Shown here: positions 31,430 to 41,841 of the stretch, piece by piece
Layout: the number at the start of each line of letters is the position of its first letter
Position numbering within the stretch: position 1 is the first letter of the stretch
From: a virus
Direction: 5' to 3' (one strand)
Length of the DNA: 64,000 nt
Virus record (IMG/VR): IMGVR_UViG_3300030430_004661
Location: 1-64,000 of that record
Notes under the pieces: model-generated
What the model saw: only the letters and a program-made list of their open reading frames with translations
Told to the model about the DNA's origin: nothing
Database searches by the model: none
Program-made: the position numbers and the translations under genes

Positions 31430-32708
31430 GATAAAATCAATATTCAATGTGTTTTCTAATGAAAACGAGATGGTTGGTGGCAATTCACAGTCTCGTTGGA
31501 GTAGAACGCTAGACAATATTCAACAAATGACAGAAGAGTTTTTTAGTAGAACAGAGCCTGAAAGAATATACGCTACTATTGTAGACGCACCCGGAAGCAC
31601 CGGTGAAGCGATAAATGCTGAGGGTGGTCCGAAGCAATACCAAGCAGCAAGAATAAGAATAGAAGGAAGCACTGATTTTATGATTCCCGATCCAGCAGAT
31701 TTAGCAGAAAGAGGGTTTACTAACGGGGAGATACTCAACAGTATCACCATGCATCCCATGGCATACTCTGTTGGTGAGGTTGGAGGAGACGACCAACAAG
31801 CACCACCTCCGGTGCAGGGTGATGTTGTTGAGGTTTTCAGAGAAGGTAATGGCTGGAGGTTTGGTAAGAAACTTAGAGATAATCTAAGAATAAAAAATCT
31901 CCCTATTGACAGAAGTACCGCGAATCTCAGCGCCGTGCCAACAGGACCGGCGCAAAGTTCATTTGACTCCGCAACTCCTACTTTGTCTGGAGACTTACCC
32001 GGCATTAACTTTGAAGCAGCAGAGGCTATTGAGCTAGCAAACCCTGAAATAGTCATACAAGATCTACAAAATCTATTTACACAAAAAGGCTATGTTTGGG
32101 ATCCTGAGTTTAACCTAGTCGGCGTAAGAAGCTTCCCACAGACAAATAATAAGTTTACCGACTACATGATTGTGTCATTCGTTCAAAATGGAGTTAGTCG
32201 AGTATACAGGATGATCATGACGACAGTTCCCGGCTACGATAGAGGTCAGACAATATTCTATGGTACACAAGGCAGAGCAGTAATGAAAGAAGGACAATAT
32301 ATTGACGCTTATGGAGTCGGACTACATGCAAGCAAATACACAGCACTTGTGAACAGAGATGGAAAAAGATACCCAGACTTCTTTAGAGACGTTAATGGTG
32401 ATGGTATACTGGACATAAGTTCTCCACCGTCAGTTTTGAATGAAAATAAACTAGTTGGACTAAACATACACTCAACGAGACTTAACAGCTCTCCGTATTC
32501 AAACGTTTATAATTGGTCAGAGGGTTGCCAAGTTATACAATGGTGGCAAAATTTTAAGCACATGATGGCCGTTGTTAATGCTCTTGGTAGAAAACTATAT
32601 GATTATACATTGATCAATAGTAATGATATAAATATTGCATCTTACCCATTTAAAAATGCGTCAAGCAACGGCAGGATTACTAACGCTCCTGAATATGAGA
32701 ATTTATAA
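31422..32708 (+). CDS. Baseplate hub-like protein with OB-like part and L,D-transpeptidase-like (HxnSxGC) domain
   Basis: 428 residues from the ATG at 31422 (AAGGA upstream). Residues 40-160 (IYATIVDAP, QAARIRIEG, GDVVEVFREGNGWRFGKK) look like the OB-type start of gp5-family hub proteins. The C-terminal part has NIHSTR (His350) and NWSEGCQVI (Ser366 to Cys369), spaced as in YkuD-type L,D-transpeptidases (H-x14-17-S-H-G-C), with Glu in place of the second His. DVNGDGILD just before is a calcium-loop-like motif. It probably sits at the tail tip and cuts or docks to peptidoglycan. No lysozyme motif is present. Assignment rests on motif spacing. Confidence 0.55.
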   Translation: MSRIKSIFNVFSNENEMVGGNSQSRWSRTLDNIQQMTEEFFSRTEPERIYATIVDAPGSTGEAINAEGGPKQYQAARIRIEGSTDFMIPDPADLAERGFTNGEILNSITMHPMAYSVGEVGGDDQQAPPPVQGDVVEVFREGNGWRFGKKLRDNLRIKNLPIDRSTANLSAVPTGPAQSSFDSATPTLSGDLPGINFEAAEAIELANPEIVIQDLQNLFTQKGYVWDPEFNLVGVRSFPQTNNKFTDYMIVSFVQNGVSRVYRMIMTTVPGYDRGQTIFYGTQGRAVMKEGQYIDAYGVGLHASKYTALVNRDGKRYPDFFRDVNGDGILDISSPPSVLNENKLVGLNIHSTRLNSSPYSNVYNWSEGCQVIQWWQNFKHMMAVVNALGRKLYDYTLINSNDINIASYPFKNASSNGRITNAPEYENL

Positions 32709-33637
32709 TGAGATATAAACAGATAAATTATTTAAACAAAACACCAGAGGATGTTAAGTCTCTAATTGAACTTGGAACTTACACAAATGGTCTTTATAAC
32801 ACTATCAAAGAAGATGAGCTCAATCCTACTTACGAGATAGCAGAAAATGAAATAGTATATTCAAATAAGAACTCGCATATAATACTGGGTAAGGATAGGT
32901 TTGGTGATTATAAGACTGGCTTTGGAGGACTAGGATACGCAGCATCAAACGCTGTAGATATTGTAGTTGGTTTGGCTTCCTCTTATATGCCACTAGATAA
33001 GAAACTAGGACCAACTGATGAGATAGGAAAAAACTTTTTTACCGATGCCGCAAGAGTTTACATAAGCCAGAGGTGTGACATAGATAAATACTTCGCCATA
33101 GAAGAGGGCACACAGTATTCAGATTTTGGAAATGAAGGTGTTTCTGGCGCTGCGATCAAAGCAGATTGTGTGGCAGTTATTGGCAGAAGAAATGTCAAAA
33201 TCAAGGCCGGCCCTTCAAGACTGAATATTGGTAAAGAAAAGGACTCACAAGGTCAAAAGATTACGGATTCTAGAATAGAGTTGATTGGTGGAAACAAAGA
33301 CCTAGAACCCCTAGTTCTTGGGTTTAAACTTGTCAAGTTACTAAAAGAAATGCAAGAAGAAATACAATACCTTAGAGGAGAGGTCACAAATTTACATTAT
33401 AAAAATGCAAAATTAAACACCAAATTGGCCTTACACATTCATGGTGACCCCTTTACCGTGGTAACCCTGCCCTCCCCTGATTTAGCAGTTAGTGCGATAA
33501 TAGAAATACCTCAAAATATCCAAAATGTGGTTAAGGGAATAGTCGATAAATATATTGACAAAGTTAGAGAACTCAATTCTACACAAATTCCCAATGACGC
33601 CGATTATATATTAAGCAGAAACGTATTTACAACGTAG
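32708..33637 (+). CDS. Tail or baseplate structural protein
   Basis: 309 residues, TAATG overlap with the hub-like gene. NFFTDAARVYISQRCDIDKYFAI and GAAIKADCVAVIGRRNVKIKAGPSRL resemble the repeat-bearing region of myovirus hub or spike partners that I recall from large marine phages. A helical segment LVKLLKEMQEEIQYLRGEVTNLHYKN follows. No enzyme motif. The position between the hub-like and wedge genes supports a baseplate role. Confidence 0.5.
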   Translation: MRYKQINYLNKTPEDVKSLIELGTYTNGLYNTIKEDELNPTYEIAENEIVYSNKNSHIILGKDRFGDYKTGFGGLGYAASNAVDIVVGLASSYMPLDKKLGPTDEIGKNFFTDAARVYISQRCDIDKYFAIEEGTQYSDFGNEGVSGAAIKADCVAVIGRRNVKIKAGPSRLNIGKEKDSQGQKITDSRIELIGGNKDLEPLVLGFKLVKLLKEMQEEIQYLRGEVTNLHYKNAKLNTKLALHIHGDPFTVVTLPSPDLAVSAIIEIPQNIQNVVKGIVDKYIDKVRELNSTQIPNDADYILSRNVFTT

Positions 33638-33646
33638 GAAAATAAC

Positions 33647-36600
33647 ATGTCTGAATTTAAAGATTTACAGGTCGATATATGTGAAATAGATGAAGCATTA
33701 GCACCCAAAGACGACAGACCGGAGTGTCCGGACATTGTCATAGAGATACCTAGACCCGAAATAGACTTACCCTCTTTCGATCCAGATATTGACTTTTCTG
33801 ATATCACAAGGCTGGATTTCAGCTTTGGCGATCTAAAAAAGTTGAGGAAACTCAAGCTGCTATTTAAAAAATTTTCACAATTGCAAGTTATACTTAAATC
33901 TAGTAGTGGTATATCATTTATACAAGACGTACCAGATCCCGGCTTTGAAACAGGAAGAAGAAAATTTTACTTAAAAAAGTTTGAACTGTTAATTGATAAG
34001 TTTGAAATATTGATTGAAGATTTTTTTGATCGTGAAGGTATAGATTTCGATCCAGATATAATTGAAAAAATTAGCTTCGAGTTTGATAAATTCGACCCAC
34101 TCAATCCTTTTAAGGTTGAAAGGTTTACCATCCTAGACAGGGCTGGAAAGTTCTTTGATGTGCCAAAGATTGATTTTGATCCAGTTCTGCAAGACCCCAC
34201 GCTTATGAAATACTTTATCGATATAGATTCTATATTTGATAGGCTGACTGTAGATACGTCTTGGATCGATATCATGCTAGAGATAACATACCCAAGGATA
34301 CAGATTGATTATGGATCTTTTGATGACCTAGACATAGACTTTGGAGACTTAGACTTTAGCCTGAAGTTTAGAGATCTTGCATTAGGTAGCTTTAAGTTTC
34401 CTGATATAATGATGTATTCCTTGGAAATACCAAAAATAAAATCAATAGATTTCAATAAAACAAAGTACAGCTTGCTAAGGCAAGGTTTGTCTGTGTTGCC
34501 ACCTGACCTAGATTTCTCACAGTTACCAGACATTAACCTGAAACAAATAGAAAACATATTTGATGAATTCAATATTCCAAAGTTAGATCGTGGAGCACTT
34601 ATGGAACTCTACAATAGGTTTGGACCAATTGACAAATTTAAGGCTCCAAAAGTTCTTAAGCCATTTGGTGATTTTGACTTCGAAAGATCTCAGCTTTTGG
34701 ACTTTCTAACACCTTGTAAATGGAAAGAGGTTCTTGAGGAGACACTAAAGAGTAAACTATCTGATAAAACTCTGGAACAAGCAACCAGAATAATAATAAG
34801 AACAGCCCTGCTTTCAGCGTCTCCTCTCGTGCTACGTAAAATATACGGTGAGTTAGCACAGGACGTAACACAAGAAATCGAACAGGAAATCAGATCAGAA
34901 CTTCAAATAGATTCATTTGCTTACCCATGGGATGTAATACAGGAAGTTGAATTAGAAAGATCTATTCTAGATAGGCAAAAGATATTGGACCAACTTGAAG
35001 AAAGTTTAGATGAAGAAATAGACGCACAAGTCAAACGCTTGATGGTTGAAAAGATAATAGAAAAATCAAACATAGACAAGCTTTCTGAGTTTTTCGATAT
35101 GATTCCCGGTGCCGACATATACAAGCTAGCAGTGTTATCGGACGAAGTCCCGTTTACACCCAATATAAATGCAGGGATAGAAAAGATTGTCGGTGTTGGG
35201 GGAGTTGGCTTATGTGATGATGGAAGGTTTATAAAAAAGGGCCTACCACAACTTCCAAAAATGAAAGAGCTTAGTTTCAAATTTTTGCTGGATGTGTTAA
35301 TTAAAGAATTTAAAAAGCTACTTATCAAACTTCTGATAAACGTTTTACTATCTATAGTTATAAAGTTTATAGACAAAGCAGTTTCATCATTTCCGCCACT
35401 ACCAGATTTGCCACAGCTCCCAGACGTCCCAGACATATCAGACATCCCACCTATAAGTAATTTTCCTGATTTGCCAAATCTGCCGCCATCAGGGAGATTA
35501 GATCCTTCTAATTTAATGAGAGACTTGAATGATGTTAATTTTGGTACAGCATTATCAGATGTGTTCTTTGGACCACCAGAATTGGGAGACACCGCAGCAG
35601 GAAAATTTTTAGAGATAAGTGGTGTTCCAGCCAGATCTAGAGATAGATTGATAAAAGCAATATCCAACACCTTAACAGCAAAAGAATTAAAAGCCGCCAT
35701 GGCAGCGAGTCCGGAAAACCAAAATGGTGCTGCAATTGCTGCTGTCTATACTGCCATTAGAGGCACTGGATTTGAAGTTCCCGGTGTTCTTTCAAGCCCT
35801 GAAGATGTTCAAGCAATGTTTGCAAATATAAATTCATATCTAACACCAGATCAAAAAGCCAGAATATTAAACAGTATTACACCTGAAGACGACATGCCCA
35901 TTAACAAATCAATATGTCTTACAAAAGAAGAAAGGTGCATGTGGAATGATCAAAGGCTTGATGCATTTAAAGATCTTGGTTTTAATGATGACGAGGCAAA
36001 CGATTTCTTAGATAGACTTAATGATAAGTCTGATCAAGACCTTGCAGATGTGGTTGATGCCTTATTTAACGCTCCTGATAATATTTTAGGTGACGCTCTG
36101 GACGCAGCACTAGACAACGCAGTATCTGGTAAAAATGATATTGGTGAACCTCAAAGGCTACAGAAAGCAGATGATTATGACGAAGACAACCTAGGAGACT
36201 TGGATGACAAAGATATCTGTTTCGACGTATTTTTTGAACTGACAGGTCAAACTGGTAACAATAGTATAACAATACCAACTGATATGAAAAACTTATTTAA
36301 AAATATGAACAGGGATGTCTTTAGAATGTTAAATTTTGCCTTCTCAAATGATCTCATAGGTAGACGAAATTCATTTTTTGAAAACGTGTTAGCAGACAGG
36401 AGAGGCACAAAGCTTACAGCCGGCTTATTTGACCATGAAACTAGGGTACGTCTTAGATATCCATTCCCAAATGCCGCTGATACCGAGGAACAACACGCAG
36501 AAAAATTCGATGGTGCTGGTAAGATCCTAAAAAGAGTTATGGAGAAAACCCGGATTATGGACAAAGGTGAAGAAGACCCCGCCCAAGGCGACCCTAGTAA

Positions 36601-39600
36601 CCTCTTTCCCTTGACGGTTGGAATACACATGAAAAATCAATTGCATGCGACTTTGAGTGACCTTGGGCAAGACAATTTTGAGCTTAGAACCGAAATGAAT
36701 CCCAAAGGTAAGGCAAAAAAAGCCGACTTCAGATTAGAATTTAGAGACAAAGTGTTTGATGAAGACCCTCCAAGAGATTTTGAATTTGGTAACGACATAT
36801 TGTATAGAGATTTTACGTACCCAAACCAGACATTTACTAAAGATGGACTATATGAACTAGCAAAAATAGATAAATTGCCGCAAGGTGGAAACTTCAAGGA
36901 TGTTAAGGTTCAAGCTAGTTATGGATTAGAAAAATTTTCTGACATCATAGAAGAGATAGACGTAGAAGAGTCAGAGCTTGTGCAACCATACATTGTGCAT
37001 TTATTTAAAAACTTTTTTGCGGGAAACTTAGATTCTCTTGGCGTTTCTAATATTTCTATTGACCAAGCAGCACAACAATACGAAAGTATGTCGAGAAATA
37101 TTTTTTCAGATGTTATAAACGCAATATTTCCTAACGACGGTACTTTTCCAAGAAAAGGTTTTGTCTTTGGATATGTCGACGACAGGATTAAATATGAAAA
37201 TTTACTATATGTAGGTCCAAACGCAACAAGTAATAAAAACACTTGGAAGTATGAAGAAGATGAAGAGGATAAAATATTAGGCAAAGCAGCCGTTGCACAT
37301 GATAGGGTCAAGTTCCTAGATCCTGCTATTCATGGTGGATCTTATGTTAGACCAAAAATTTATATTGAACCAACTCAACACGTGGGTTGGATGGGCTTTA
37401 TGCAGACACTAATGCCAGAACCAGACGGTCATGAGCCAAAAAGTGAAGATTTCTTGTTTGTTAGCGATATTTCCAAACGCATAAGCGATAAACAGCTTAG
37501 TCCGAACGTTGATGACAGACTCAGACTAGATCCAGAATACAGGGTTGAAGGGGCGTTTAACAAAGTATTGACTCCGTCATCTTCTGCTTATTTAGAAGGT
37601 ATAGTAAGAATGACAGTACGCGCATATTGTATGGAATTTATGCTCAGATGTTATCCAGTTATACAAAACCTAAAGCTTGATTTTGATAGTAACTTTGACG
37701 ATGGCATTTTATCGTTTATAGCTGCTAAAATGGAACAAGGTATGAGAGAACAGGATGGGTTCGGAAGAATTAAGGAAGACAAGTATTGGTTATTGTTTTG
37801 TGAACAAGCAGTACAACAAGCATATGGTTTAGTTGAAGATGAAATTCTAGAACCAGATGCTGAACTAATAGAGCTGTTACAGGAGGGCATAGATACGACT
37901 AATGGTTTTATGATACCTAATGACGAAGATAGAAAGCTTTTGCTATTGGTTGAGAGCTGGGATAAAAGTAGTTTTTTAAACAGAGTTGCTCGTGCTTTTT
38001 TTAGAGACGGCTTACAGGTTTCTGATAGACAAGAACGTAGAATTGTTCACATATTAAATGCTTTGTTGTATTACTCAAAAGGCGAATATTATGAAGACTA
38101 TATTGGAAACAAACAAGATAGGACATTTTCATACAGACCCATGATTACAAAATATATGACCGTTAAGTTTTTGAGAAAAGCCGTACGAGAATATGATGTA
38201 AGAAATAGGATGGCACTCTGTAGAAAAGTTTTAAAATATTATATCAAAAAAGAATTACAATTTTACGCAGATAAATTTAATGAAAACATGCCATTCCCAT
38301 CTAGGATAGATAATCTGCAAGAAGAACTTTTGGGAGATATGTTTATTAGCAAGACGCCTCTAGATGTGATTCCTCGCGAACCCCTCGCCAATCCGCCTTT
38401 AGATGGATTAAATATAACCGAAGGACAGTATTCTTCTTTGCTTGCCAATGGCTCTTTTTACATAGAAAAATATGCTATCCTTGTAACAAACAACCAGACA
38501 ACACCGGACTACTTTAAACCATTTGATGGCATCAATCGAATAGATGAGTTGCAAGATGTAGTTAATTCATACACCGGAGATAAAAATGTTTATGTGTCTG
38601 ATGTATTTGGCACTGCGAGTGTGCTTGGATCAGGACGCCGCCGCAACAATAACGAAGAAGAAGAAACAGGCAAACCAACTCCAAAGAGCCAAAAAGAAAA
38701 GCGTGACGAGCGCAAACAAAAGCGTAAAGAACGCAGAGAAGAGCGAGCAGAAGATCGCGAGAGACGTAGAGAAGAACAAGCAAATGGCTATGCAGGATCT
38801 ATAGGGATCAGAATGGGCCTAAGAGTAATGTACTGTCCACAACCCGAAGTGGAGCCACTGCTTGAGTCAATCAATTTCGACCCAGAAACGGGTGAATCTG
38901 GCGGATCTGGACTTCCTCTTTTCCCAAGCGGTGGTGAATCTGGAACGTTTGTTATGGGAAACTTGAGTAACATACAAAATCCCTCTGAGATGGCTTTGAG
39001 TGCCGACGGACCAATCCAGCAATTATGGGGCGGATTATCCGGAGGTTATTTTATTGTCGATGGTGTTGAGAAATATTATAATTCTATGGGCGACTCTTTT
39101 CCTATCTTTTCATATGAAAGAGACATAAAGGATGTAAAATTGAAAGATCTAAGATTAGACTTAGAGGATTTAGATTGTTATGTGGACGAGTTGATAAAGT
39201 CTAGAAAATTTAATTTTTTCTTCGGATCAGTATTACCAGTTAGAAGAGCAGCAAGTATGGTTGCTATCTACTGTTACGATGGATTTGTCCAGTCAGTTGG
39301 TCTAGGAGACGACGAGAGAGAAGAAGGTGAAGAGGGATCAAGAGGAAGATGGCGACAGAAATTGTTGAAAAGAACCAAGAGAAACCTGTACCATATGTTT
39401 GTGTCTAATTTAAAATCTATGTCGAATAGAAAAGATAAATTTGATGATGGTAATCGATCACAAAAAAGATTTAGAAGAAAAAGATTTCCTAGGCAACTTC
39501 AAAATATTGACAAAGGTGTTAAGTGGTGGCAGCTTAGAAAGAAAGTTGGAAGACCGTTTGATAAAAATGGAAACCCGAAGATAGATATTGTAAATATGTT

Positions 39601-39613
39601 GTTTGGAGATTGA
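33647..39613 (+). CDS. Giant virion protein, probably baseplate or tail
   Basis: 1988 residues. The first 400 are rich in Asp, Pro, Ile and Phe (PDIVIEIPRPEIDLPSF, DPDIDFSDI). A proline-rich linker near 583-617 repeats PDLP and PDVP units. Residues about 1682-1713 are almost entirely charged (Arg/Glu/Lys), a long single helix. In the middle, LEGIVRMTVRAYCMEFMLRCYPVIQNL suggests a buried helix. No enzyme motif is visible. Order (hub-like gene before, gp25 and gp6 after) points to a baseplate-associated protein. The start has AGGA eight bases upstream. No family recognised. Confidence 0.6.
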   Translation: MSEFKDLQVDICEIDEALAPKDDRPECPDIVIEIPRPEIDLPSFDPDIDFSDITRLDFSFGDLKKLRKLKLLFKKFSQLQVILKSSSGISFIQDVPDPGFETGRRKFYLKKFELLIDKFEILIEDFFDREGIDFDPDIIEKISFEFDKFDPLNPFKVERFTILDRAGKFFDVPKIDFDPVLQDPTLMKYFIDIDSIFDRLTVDTSWIDIMLEITYPRIQIDYGSFDDLDIDFGDLDFSLKFRDLALGSFKFPDIMMYSLEIPKIKSIDFNKTKYSLLRQGLSVLPPDLDFSQLPDINLKQIENIFDEFNIPKLDRGALMELYNRFGPIDKFKAPKVLKPFGDFDFERSQLLDFLTPCKWKEVLEETLKSKLSDKTLEQATRIIIRTALLSASPLVLRKIYGELAQDVTQEIEQEIRSELQIDSFAYPWDVIQEVELERSILDRQKILDQLEESLDEEIDAQVKRLMVEKIIEKSNIDKLSEFFDMIPGADIYKLAVLSDEVPFTPNINAGIEKIVGVGGVGLCDDGRFIKKGLPQLPKMKELSFKFLLDVLIKEFKKLLIKLLINVLLSIVIKFIDKAVSSFPPLPDLPQLPDVPDISDIPPISNFPDLPNLPPSGRLDPSNLMRDLNDVNFGTALSDVFFGPPELGDTAAGKFLEISGVPARSRDRLIKAISNTLTAKELKAAMAASPENQNGAAIAAVYTAIRGTGFEVPGVLSSPEDVQAMFANINSYLTPDQKARILNSITPEDDMPINKSICLTKEERCMWNDQRLDAFKDLGFNDDEANDFLDRLNDKSDQDLADVVDALFNAPDNILGDALDAALDNAVSGKNDIGEPQRLQKADDYDEDNLGDLDDKDICFDVFFELTGQTGNNSITIPTDMKNLFKNMNRDVFRMLNFAFSNDLIGRRNSFFENVLADRRGTKLTAGLFDHETRVRLRYPFPNAADTEEQHAEKFDGAGKILKRVMEKTRIMDKGEEDPAQGDPSNLFPLTVGIHMKNQLHATLSDLGQDNFELRTEMNPKGKAKKADFRLEFRDKVFDEDPPRDFEFGNDILYRDFTYPNQTFTKDGLYELAKIDKLPQGGNFKDVKVQASYGLEKFSDIIEEIDVEESELVQPYIVHLFKNFFAGNLDSLGVSNISIDQAAQQYESMSRNIFSDVINAIFPNDGTFPRKGFVFGYVDDRIKYENLLYVGPNATSNKNTWKYEEDEEDKILGKAAVAHDRVKFLDPAIHGGSYVRPKIYIEPTQHVGWMGFMQTLMPEPDGHEPKSEDFLFVSDISKRISDKQLSPNVDDRLRLDPEYRVEGAFNKVLTPSSSAYLEGIVRMTVRAYCMEFMLRCYPVIQNLKLDFDSNFDDGILSFIAAKMEQGMREQDGFGRIKEDKYWLLFCEQAVQQAYGLVEDEILEPDAELIELLQEGIDTTNGFMIPNDEDRKLLLLVESWDKSSFLNRVARAFFRDGLQVSDRQERRIVHILNALLYYSKGEYYEDYIGNKQDRTFSYRPMITKYMTVKFLRKAVREYDVRNRMALCRKVLKYYIKKELQFYADKFNENMPFPSRIDNLQEELLGDMFISKTPLDVIPREPLANPPLDGLNITEGQYSSLLANGSFYIEKYAILVTNNQTTPDYFKPFDGINRIDELQDVVNSYTGDKNVYVSDVFGTASVLGSGRRRNNNEEEETGKPTPKSQKEKRDERKQKRKERREERAEDRERRREEQANGYAGSIGIRMGLRVMYCPQPEVEPLLESINFDPETGESGGSGLPLFPSGGESGTFVMGNLSNIQNPSEMALSADGPIQQLWGGLSGGYFIVDGVEKYYNSMGDSFPIFSYERDIKDVKLKDLRLDLEDLDCYVDELIKSRKFNFFFGSVLPVRRAASMVAIYCYDGFVQSVGLGDDEREEGEEGSRGRWRQKLLKRTKRNLYHMFVSNLKSMSNRKDKFDDGNRSQKRFRRKRFPRQLQNIDKGVKWWQLRKKVGRPFDKNGNPKIDIVNMLFGD

Positions 39614-39615
39614 AC

Positions 39616-39996
39616 ATGGAAAAAACTGTAACTGTAAAATGGCCGTTTAAGCAAGACGAAAATGGAGGGTTTGATAGCATTCCAGAAAGAGATTTTGTTG
39701 ATGCTATAAAGTTTTCTATAAAAAATATATTACTAACAAACCCCGGTGAAAAAATATCAGATCCCCAGTTTGGAATTGGCTTACGACGATATTTGTTCTC
39801 CTTAAGTACCGAAGATCTTTCTTCTTTACAGGGAGAGATCACGTTTCAAATAAGAAAATATTTGCCATACTTGACCAAATTCAACGTGTCATTAGACCTT
39901 ACGCAAGTTGATTACAACAGATTTGCAGTAAGGGTTTCGTTTGAGGTTGGGCCAAAAGAAATCAAAGATTTTCTAGATGTTGTGGTTAGTGTTTAA
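39616..39996 (+). CDS. 25: Baseplate wedge protein, T4 gp25-like
   Basis: 126 residues from the ATG at 39616 with GGAG upstream; a TTG at 39610 is less likely. DFVDAIKFSIKNILLTNPGEKISDPQFGIGLRRYLF contains the GPW/gp25 signature (N-P-G-E-x...P-x-F-G-x-x-L), and the rest is the alpha/beta end of that fold. gp25 is a sheath-initiating wedge protein. Its neighbour is gp6-like, the same order as in T4-type phages. Length fits (T4 gp25 is 132). Confidence 0.85.
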   Translation: MEKTVTVKWPFKQDENGGFDSIPERDFVDAIKFSIKNILLTNPGEKISDPQFGIGLRRYLFSLSTEDLSSLQGEITFQIRKYLPYLTKFNVSLDLTQVDYNRFAVRVSFEVGPKEIKDFLDVVVSV

Positions 39997-40004
39997 CAAA
40001 AATT

Positions 40005-40026
40005 CACAAAAACTATTTATTTTGTG
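40005..40026 (+). promoter_or_regulatory. Hairpin holding a CTATTTAT motif upstream of the gp6-like gene
   Basis: CACAAAA (40005-40011) pairs with TTTTGTG (40020-40026) around an eight-base loop. CTATTTAT spans 40013-40020, 21 bases before the ATG at 40042, the same distance as at 11722. GAGGAA (about 40030-40035) is the ribosome site. No T-run follows. Confidence 0.45.
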
Positions 40027-40041
40027 CTTGAGGAACTTTTA

Positions 40042-41841
40042 ATGCCAAAAAGAAAAAATATAAAGATAAATTACACGAATAGAGATTTTGATTCTATCAA
40101 AACAGATCTGGTTGAATATGCCAAGAGGTATTATCCAGACGTATACCAAGACTTTACAGATGCGTCATTTGGATCAATGGTGTTTGACTTGGTTTCTTAT
40201 GTTGGCGACAACATATCTTTTTACTTAGATTACCAAGTTAATGAGTCATTTTTAGAAACCGCAATAGAACCAGCAAACGTCCGGAAACATTCTAAAAGTC
40301 TAGGTTATACTTACTATGGTAGCCCTGTATCTTTTGGTGTAGCGTCGTTTTACATAATGGTTCCGGCAAACGCTGATGGTTTGGCCCCAGACACAACATA
40401 TATACCGACTTTAAAAAAGAACTCGACGTTTAAGTCTTCAAATGGTGTGAGCTTTGTTTTACTTGAAGATGTTGACTTCTCAGATTCCAAAAACGATGTG
40501 GTTGAGGCAAAGTACAATTCTACAACAGGCGGTCCAACTTATTATGCGATTCGAGCACATGGTCAAGTTTCATCTGGAAAGCTTCAAATGGTTGAGGTTG
40601 ACTTATCTAATTCGTCATTTAAAAAGTTTAGAAGAGTTAGAATAGGTAATTCTGATATATCAGAGATAATAAAAGTTGTCGATGATAGCGGAAATGAATA
40701 TTTTCAAGTTGACTATCTTAGTCAAGAAACAGTGTTGATGGATACAACTAATCCAAATGCAAGAGCAGACGGTGTTAGAAGCATCATGAAGCCTTTCGTA
40801 ACTGCTCGACGATTTGTGCTAGAGCAAGATCCAAGCGGAACATACTTACAGTTTGGTTTTGGATCTGAGAGTGATGATGACTCTGGATTAGCAGACCCGT
40901 CCCAAGTGGCAATAAACCTACACGCAAGAGATTACATCAGCGATAAATCTATCGACCCCAACAAGCTCTTGGGCACTGATAAGCTAGGAGTATCTCCAAC
41001 CGGTGTTATCCTAAAGGCAATATACAGAGTCAACGACTCAAGTAACGTAAACGTCGGTGCTAGAAAGCTTGACAAAGTTAACAATGCAACTCTGACGTTT
41101 AATGACCCAGATGTTTTGAATAGTAATATCAAATCAATTGTTGTCGGCTCCCTAGAGGTAACAAATGAAGATCCAATCGTAGGTCAAGTTGTCGATCAAA
41201 ATGCTGAGGAAATAAAAATATTTGCAAAAAATACATACGCTGCTCAAAACCGAGCAGTGACTAAACAAGACTTTGAGGCCATAGCATACAATATGCCAAC
41301 CAAATTTGGACAAATAAAAAGAGTTAACGTTATTAATGACCCGATGTCAACAAACAGAAAGCTTGCAATGTATGTACTAGGATCAGATAATGATGGTAAT
41401 CTTGTTAGATCAAACGACAGAGTGAAACAGAATCTTAAAACTTGGTTGTCTAGATACAAGGGTATAAACGATCACATTGAGATCTTTGATGGAAAGGTGG
41501 TAAACTTTGGAATTGACTTTGAAATAGCAGTTGACAGAAGGTTTAGCAACGATAACATCCTAAATGAATCAATAAACAACTTAAAGAAGTTCTATAATAA
41601 CAAGCTCTACATGGGCGAGCCAGTATACATAACCGACATTTACAATGTTCTAGCAAAAACTAAGGGCGTAATAGATATTAAAAAAGTTGATGTATTTAAT
41701 AAATATGGTGGATCATATTCCACAATTCCACTAGACTTTGAGAAAATACGATCAAAAGATGGAACTTACTACAAAACACCTAAGAATGTGGTGATGGAGC
41801 TAAAATTCCCAGAAAGAGATATAAAAGGAATCGCTAAATGA
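40042..41841 (+). CDS. 6: Baseplate wedge protein, T4 gp6-like (J-type)
   Basis: 599 residues from the ATG at 40042, preceded by GAGGAA; a GTG at 40024 is in frame but lies before the ribosome site. INYTNRDFDSIKTDLVEYAKRYYP and FGSMVFDLVSYVGDNISFYLDYQVNESFLETA are the start of gp6-like wedge proteins. NRAVTKQDFEAIAYNMPTKFGQIKRV is the conserved middle. The C-terminus NNKLYMGEPVYITDIYNVLAKTKGV closes the J-like region. It joins six wedges in the baseplate ring. It ends in an ATGA overlap. Confidence 0.85.
   Translation: MPKRKNIKINYTNRDFDSIKTDLVEYAKRYYPDVYQDFTDASFGSMVFDLVSYVGDNISFYLDYQVNESFLETAIEPANVRKHSKSLGYTYYGSPVSFGVASFYIMVPANADGLAPDTTYIPTLKKNSTFKSSNGVSFVLLEDVDFSDSKNDVVEAKYNSTTGGPTYYAIRAHGQVSSGKLQMVEVDLSNSSFKKFRRVRIGNSDISEIIKVVDDSGNEYFQVDYLSQETVLMDTTNPNARADGVRSIMKPFVTARRFVLEQDPSGTYLQFGFGSESDDDSGLADPSQVAINLHARDYISDKSIDPNKLLGTDKLGVSPTGVILKAIYRVNDSSNVNVGARKLDKVNNATLTFNDPDVLNSNIKSIVVGSLEVTNEDPIVGQVVDQNAEEIKIFAKNTYAAQNRAVTKQDFEAIAYNMPTKFGQIKRVNVINDPMSTNRKLAMYVLGSDNDGNLVRSNDRVKQNLKTWLSRYKGINDHIEIFDGKVVNFGIDFEIAVDRRFSNDNILNESINNLKKFYNNKLYMGEPVYITDIYNVLAKTKGVIDIKKVDVFNKYGGSYSTIPLDFEKIRSKDGTYYKTPKNVVMELKFPERDIKGIAK

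Noticed and set aside
31520-32056. 178-codon open frame on the minus strand
   Set aside because: Antisense of the hub-like gene; composition is that of a shadow frame, with no motif.
34921-35700. 259-codon open frame on the minus strand
   Set aside because: Lies fully inside the 1988-residue gene, is Ser/Leu/Ile-rich as expected from the antisense of Asp/Lys-rich coding DNA, and has no ribosome site or partner genes on that strand.
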